DNA from: Ktedonobacterales bacterium
GTDB lineage: Bacteria; Chloroflexota; Ktedonobacteria; Ktedonobacterales; JADMIN01
DNA length: 35,454 nucleotides
Assembly: GCA_025935195.1 (NCBI GenBank)
Contig: JAICVS010000031.1
Location: 1-35,454, forward strand
Direction of reading: 5' to 3'
How positions within the stretch are numbered: position 1 is the first letter of the stretch; the number at the start of each line of letters is the position of its first letter. A model generated the notes under the pieces. That model worked only from the letters and a program-made list of their open reading frames with translations, was not told the DNA's origin and ran no database searches. Shown here piece by piece: positions 31,874 to 35,454 of the stretch. The position numbers and the translations under genes were made by a program.

Positions 31874-32238
31874 CGTGATGATCCTCCTCAGCGGTGACGC
31901 GGGCGGCAGGGCGCGGGGGCGCCGCCGCCCGGACGGTCTGGCACGGACGACAGAGGCGCGTCCAGAGAACGGTCTGTGTCGCAATGCGCGTGCCGCACAG
32001 GGCAGAGGCGAGGGCATGCTCGCGCATATTCGCGCGAGAAGCGGACGGGGGCGCGGACGGCCCATATCTTGCGGCGTGAATAGGCGGTGATTGCCGGGCA
32101 GTATTGCCGCTCGCCCACTATAGGCTCTCAATGCGTATCGCACGACCCCGGATCGCCACTCAGCCCCTTCCACCTACGCTCTTGGCGGCCGCGCCGCTGG
32201 GCGAACGCGGACGGGAAACGGCGCGAAGGGGGATCGCG

Positions 32239-32269
32239 GCGCGAGCGAGGCGCGAGCGAGGCGCGAGCG
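32239..32269. repeat. Tandem 11-bp repeats (GCGCGAGCGAG)
   Basis: Two full units and nine bases of a third lie in the gene-less region 31874-32342, which otherwise shows no supportable gene or strong promoter. Confidence 0.75.
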
Positions 32270-32342
32270 TTGCACGGGCGAGGCGCCGATTAGGCGGGCG
32301 CGGCTCGCGGCGAGACAGACGGACGAGGGCTGCCCCGTCGTG

Positions 32343-32351
32343 TGTTATACT
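32343..32351 (+). promoter_or_regulatory. Extended -10 promoter element
   Basis: TGTTATACT is a TGn-extended -10 box; no good -35 is visible. It would start a transcript near 32357-32358, about 258 bases before the receiver gene. Confidence 0.5.
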
Positions 32352-32356
32352 GGCTG

Positions 32357-32537
32357 GCAAAGCCCCGAAAGGGCGCGGGCCGCTGGTGTTAGGCGCACCG
32401 CACGACCCGCTGAGCACATCCCTGGGTTGAGCGGGGACGGCCTGGTGTTTTCTCTATGCAGAGAGAATGCCACGCTGTCGCGTATCCCTGTACGCCCTGG
32501 GCTGCCGCCGACTGGAGGAAGGGTCCCAGGGCGTTTT
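32357..32537 (+). ncRNA. Candidate structured leader or small RNA ahead of the receiver gene
   Basis: After the extended -10 box, about 180 bases contain several nested stems: GCCC/GGGC with a CGAAA loop (32362-32374), a closing stem GGGCCG/CGGCCT (32377-32382, 32438-32443) enclosing GGTG/CACC and CCCGCT/AGCGGG hairpins as a three-way junction, TTCTCT/AGAGAA around 32449-32466, and a terminator. It could be a leader element or an independent small RNA. I could not match it to a known class. Confidence 0.4.
32492..32537 (+). terminator. Intrinsic terminator or attenuator upstream of the receiver gene
   Basis: ACGCCCTGGG (32492-32501) pairs perfectly with CCCAGGGCGT (32525-32534), followed by TTTG. 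The loop is 23 nt. It lies 78 bp before the receiver start, so it may cap a small RNA or attenuate the gene. Confidence 0.6.
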
Positions 32538-32614
32538 GTCGCGTCGCGCGAGGCTGGCGAGCTGGCGAGGCCGGCGGGCCGGGTGAGCACACAGCGGGGG
32601 AGCAGCGACCTGAG

Positions 32615-33067
32615 ATGCATGAGGCAGATGGCAAACTGGCGACAGCCACGGCTACGGCGGCGACAGCGGCGGCGCGGGGTCCGGCGGGGACAACCGTGTT
32701 GGTGGTGGACGATGAGCAGGACATTCGCGACGCGCTGCGGCTGATTCTGGAGGACGAGGGCTATCGGGTGATCGAGGCGGAGAATGGGCTGCGCGCGCTG
32801 GAGCGGCTGCGGACGGAGCCGGAGGGAATGGTGGTGCTGCTGGACTACATGATGCCGGTGCTCGATGGCGCGGGCGTGCTGGGAACGGTGGCGAACGACG
32901 GCGCGCTGGCGCGGCGCCACCGCTACATCCTGATGACGGCGGCGACCAAGACCTTCGCGCTGGCGTTCGCCAAGCTGCTGAGGGAGCTGGGCGTGCCGGT
33001 GGTGGCGAAGCCGTTCGATCTGGATCGGCTGGTGGGAATGGTGGCGGCGGCGGCCCAGCTGCGCTGA
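32615..33067 (+). CDS. Stand-alone response-regulator receiver protein
   Basis: The 150-residue product has an Ala/Thr-rich N-terminal tail (about 1-25) and then a CheY-like receiver domain. Key residues are the acidic pair Asp32/Asp33, phosphoacceptor Asp77 in LLDYMMPVLDG, Thr108 in MTAAT, and Lys132 in KPF. No output domain follows and no histidine kinase lies in the window, so the partner is unknown. The ATG at 32615 is inferred; GGGGGAG is 12 bases upstream. The reading frame is open from 32456. Confidence 0.83.
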   Translation: MHEADGKLATATATAATAAARGPAGTTVLVVDDEQDIRDALRLILEDEGYRVIEAENGLRALERLRTEPEGMVVLLDYMMPVLDGAGVLGTVANDGALARRHRYILMTAATKTFALAFAKLLRELGVPVVAKPFDLDRLVGMVAAAAQLR

Positions 33068-33069
33068 AT

Positions 33070-33117
33070 CCCGGCTTCCCCCCTCTCCCCACGAGGAGGG
33101 AGAGGGGGGAAGCCGGG
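33070..33117. terminator. Perfect 20-bp stem between convergent genes
   Basis: Arms at 33070-33089 and 33098-33117 are perfectly complementary (from CCCGGCTTCC to GGAAGCCGGG) with an 8-nt loop. It begins two bases after the receiver stop codon and lies 12 bp from the end of the CHAP gene, so it probably terminates both. It belongs to the CTCACCCC-type palindromes seen at 27675, 29662 and 31511. Confidence 0.75.
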
Positions 33118-33129
33118 GGGTGAGGACAC

Positions 33130-34140
33130 TCAATAGATGAACGTGACACCCGGAGCGACATAGGCGTAGCGCCAATCCACGCGGCCCCAGCCGCCGCCGT
33201 TCCAATAAAAGTTCATCTCCGAGACGATGAACCAGCCGCCGCCAAGCACCTGCTCGACATGCGCGACGTGGCCGCCGCTGCCTTCCACACCCGGAGCGAA
33301 GTAGACGGTAGCGCCGGCGACGGGAGTGGAACCGGTACGCAGACCGTAGCGCGCGGCGAGGGTGGGCCAGTTGTTGGCCGGGCCCATCTGGCGCAGCGGC
33401 TCATCGGCGCGCGCGAAGCCGGCGTACCACGTGCAGACGCCGAACTGCGCGGCGTATGGATCGCCGGCCGGATCGCTCATGGCGTAGGTGGGATGGCCCG
33501 GAACCGGCGTCCAGGGCGTGATGCCGCCAGGGCCACCGGGGCCACCGGAGGCGGGGGGAGTGACAGGGGCGCCGGCGGGCGGCGCGACTGGGCGGGCCGG
33601 CGCGGGGGCCGGCCGCGGCGCGGCCGGGCGCGCGCGCGGGATGTGTTTGGTAACCAGCGTGATGCTGGGCGCGGCGCTGGCGGCGCGCGCGCGCCGCGCC
33701 TGAGCGGCCGCGAGCAGGCCGGCGCGCATGTCAGCGGGCACGGTGGCGCAGGCGGCGCGCGTGCTGGTGGCGGCATGGGGAGGAACGCCGCTGAATCCCG
33801 CGGGCACGCCACCGATGGCGAACGTGGGAGCGGGGGCGATGAGGACGCCGCCGGGCATCATAGGAGTGGCAGGGGCAGCGGCCGGCGCGCGCGGCGCGAG
33901 GGGGGAGGTGCTAGGGGAGGTGAGCAGAGAGGCCAGCGGAGTATGCTTGGCCTGGAGTGGCACAGTGGCGGCGCAAGGGCCGGCGCTGAGTGGGGCGCCC
34001 GCGACGGGAGCGGCCGCGAATGGGGCGGCGAAGACGCCGCTCCCCATCGAGCCGGCGGCCGAGGTGAGCGAGATACCCCCTAACAGGGCGAGCGAGAGCA
34101 TGCGCCCGCTGGACTTCCAACGTACCGATACACGCGGCAA
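33130..34140 (-). CDS. Secreted CHAP-domain cell-wall hydrolase
   Basis: The 336-residue precursor has a signal peptide (basic n-region to about residue 13, hydrophobic LSLALLGGISL), a long Ala/Pro-rich low-complexity region, and a C-terminal CHAP domain from about 225. The catalytic Cys is in FGVCTWYA (about 236) and the His in GGHVAHVEQV (about 291). Conserved aromatic positions NNWPTLAARYG and MNFYWNGGGWGRVDWR also fit. CHAP enzymes cleave peptidoglycan peptide cross-links. I chose the TTG at 34140, seven bases after GGAGGG, because it gives a normal signal peptide; the ATG at 34101 (MLSLALL) is an alternative. The upstream extension in this frame to 34491 is not supported. Confidence 0.8.
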   Translation of the reverse strand: MPRVSVRWKSSGRMLSLALLGGISLTSAAGSMGSGVFAAPFAAAPVAGAPLSAGPCAATVPLQAKHTPLASLLTSPSTSPLAPRAPAAAPATPMMPGGVLIAPAPTFAIGGVPAGFSGVPPHAATSTRAACATVPADMRAGLLAAAQARRARAASAAPSITLVTKHIPRARPAAPRPAPAPARPVAPPAGAPVTPPASGGPGGPGGITPWTPVPGHPTYAMSDPAGDPYAAQFGVCTWYAGFARADEPLRQMGPANNWPTLAARYGLRTGSTPVAGATVYFAPGVEGSGGHVAHVEQVLGGGWFIVSEMNFYWNGGGWGRVDWRYAYVAPGVTFIY

Positions 34141-34854
34141 ATGGTTACCCTCCACTGGGCGGGAGCGCGTGGCGAGCCGCCACAGACGCGCGACGGGGGA
34201 TGAGCGAAGCCGGGCGCATGTGTTGTGTGCGCTCCCCGGCCGCTGGCGCCGAACTCCGTCCGGCGCGTCCCCTGTGCGCGGCCTCCCGTCATGTCGTCGC
34301 GCCGCCATTCGGACGCCGTTCTTGTGAACGGACGTACCAGCGCGGCGCACCGACAAAACTATACCGAGCGCGGTTACATACCGCACCGGTGATGCCGGAT
34401 CGCCTGGTACTTTCTGGCTAAAGCGCATGGTTGCCACGCAGAGATTGCACGCATATGCACGGTAGTTGCAACGGGTTGTTGCGCGCGACACTCCTGCTTG
34501 TGTGACGCACGGCCGGCGCTGCCTGGATAAAGCTCAACGGTAGGATATATGGGGTATGCATGTACGTTGTTCTGTGTTTGTCGAGGTATGCGCGCAGAGC
34601 GAATAGCGCAGAGCGAATAGCGCAGGAAGCATGCTTGCCTGAACCGGCGGACGAGGCAAGCGCGCCGCCCTGGGCCGCCTGGATGGCCGGCGCCACTGGC
34701 CGTATGACACCTAGCGTGTGCGGGCGCGATTCGGCTCATTCCCGCACGGGGTGGCGTGCCGCCGCTCTGGCTGGTTCGCGAGCTACGACGTGACGTAGGA
34801 TTGGGAAGAACATGCCGTGGGCATGCGGAGCGATTATCCCGGGAGGGATGGAGC
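34141..34854. other. Gene-less divergent region
   Basis: About 700 bp between the divergent CHAP and HAD genes hold no supportable coding sequence. TATAGT on the minus strand near 34355-34360 could be a -10 box for the CHAP gene. The block around 34440-34490 has several GTTGC repeats and the small palindrome GCATATGC. Confidence 0.4.
34592..34624. repeat. Tandem 14-bp repeat (GCGCAGAGCGAATA)
   Basis: Two exact units are followed by five bases of a third. No function is evident. Confidence 0.8.
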
Positions 34855-35454
34855 ATGGAGCGCGCGGGCGCGAACGGCAACGGCTACGCGGTGATCTGGG
34901 ATGTGGATGGCGTGCTGATCGACTCAGCCGAGCAGCACCGCCTGGCATGGAAACAGTTGGCTGAGGAGAATGGCTTTCCCTATACAGATGAGGCGTTCTG
35001 GGCGGGGTTCGGCCGGCGCAATAGCGATGTGATCCCGCTGATGTACGGCGTGAGCGGTCCACCGCGGCGCGTGGCGGCGCTGGGCGCGCGCAAGGAGGCG
35101 ATCTATCGTGAGCTGCTGGCGCGGTCGGCGGCGCCGCCGCTGCCGGGGGCGGTGGAGCTGATGGCGGCGCTGCACGCGGCGGGATACGCGCAGGCGCTAG
35201 GGTCGTCGGCGCCGCGGGAGAATATCGCGCTGGTGGTGCGGCTGTTGGGCATCGCGGCGTACGTGGGGGCGCTGGTCTCAGGCGAGGAGGTGGCCCACGG
35301 CAAGCCGGCGCCGGACATTTTCGTGACGGCGGCGCGCAAGCTCGGCGTAGCCCCGCCGCGCTGCCTGGTGGTGGAGGATGCGCCGGCGGGCGTGGCGGCG
35401 GCGCACGCGGGCGGCATGCGCGCGCTGGCGGTGCGGCGCGCGGGCGTGGCGGAC
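34855..35454 (+). CDS. HAD-superfamily phosphatase/phosphoglucomutase-like protein (cut by the window end)
   Basis: Two hundred residues are visible with no stop codon before the window end. Motif I DVDGVLIDS has nucleophile Asp16 and acid/base Asp18, a helical cap follows, motif II is LGSSAP, the motif III Lys is in HGKPAPDIF, and motif IV is VVEDAPAGVAAA. This is the HAD subfamily IA pattern, which includes beta-phosphoglucomutases and sugar-phosphate phosphatases. The ATG at 34855 follows GGGAGGG by seven bases. The substrate cannot be told. Confidence 0.87.
   Translation, partial: MERAGANGNGYAVIWDVDGVLIDSAEQHRLAWKQLAEENGFPYTDEAFWAGFGRRNSDVIPLMYGVSGPPRRVAALGARKEAIYRELLARSAAPPLPGAVELMAALHAAGYAQALGSSAPRENIALVVRLLGIAAYVGALVSGEEVAHGKPAPDIFVTAARKLGVAPPRCLVVEDAPAGVAAAHAGGMRALAVRRAGVAD

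Noticed and set aside
32352..32445. c-di-GMP-I riboswitch before the receiver gene
   Set aside because: GGCAAAGCC and a CGAAA loop recall the motif, but the order and conserved junction segments do not fit.
34141..34491. N-terminal extension of the CHAP protein
   Set aside because: It lacks similarity and a ribosome-binding site, and would bury the signal peptide inside the protein.

Overview
The window is 35.4 kb of G+C-rich bacterial DNA with Shine-Dalgarno-led genes and no rRNA, tRNA, CRISPR array or insertion sequence that I can see. The gene families (BlaI/M56 pairs, a P22_AR_N-type antirepressor protein, a five-gene Liv transporter, a GH3 hexosaminidase, a YtxH-like protein) suggest a Chloroflexota bacterium. 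This is an inference from family content, and I would not assign a class.

Region 1 (63-10464) is the most unusual part. It is an imperfect gene-level palindrome centred near 5006. Each half holds a large membrane-anchored or secreted beta-propeller-like protein, a divergent BlaI/MecI-type repressor, and an M56/M48-like membrane metallopeptidase with HEEAH and EIRAD motifs. The order is propeller1(-), blaI1(+), pep1(+), pep2(-), blaI2(-), propeller2(+). The peptidases lack the extracellular penicillin-sensor domain of BlaR1. The two divergent intergenic regions share a 134-136 bp block made of two TGCC-N4-GGCA-like dyads 21 bp apart, a CTTAC-N5-GTAAG dyad, and a stem-loop whose arms differ by pairing-compatible substitutions. 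The loop is complementary to the propeller ribosome-binding site, strongly in copy 2 and weakly in copy 1. A third dyad array sits closer to propeller 2. I propose a duplicated protease/repressor switch that controls secreted propeller proteins.

Region 2 (10702-17959, all minus) reads livF-livG-livH-livM, a lipoprotein substrate-binding protein, a 3-hydroxybutyrate dehydrogenase and an alpha/beta hydrolase. The cargo may be a hydroxy acid and not an amino acid (inference). Region 3 (18353-20989) has a frameshifted antirepressor-like gene, with its start site embedded in a triple inverted repeat, and a glycogen synthase.

Region 4 (21112-31873, minus) carries a 1800-residue helicase-nuclease, a GH3 hexosaminidase, an orphan terminase pair (large subunit and HTH protein) without other phage genes, an unknown 123-residue protein behind a near-consensus promoter, and a YtxH-like protein. 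Region 5 (32343-35454) has a structured leader or small RNA ending in a terminator, a stand-alone receiver protein, a secreted CHAP-domain hydrolase, and the start of a HAD phosphatase/phosphoglucomutase cut by the window end.

Bases 1-62 contain no supportable feature. Many genes have long opposite-strand open frames caused by base composition; these were left out.
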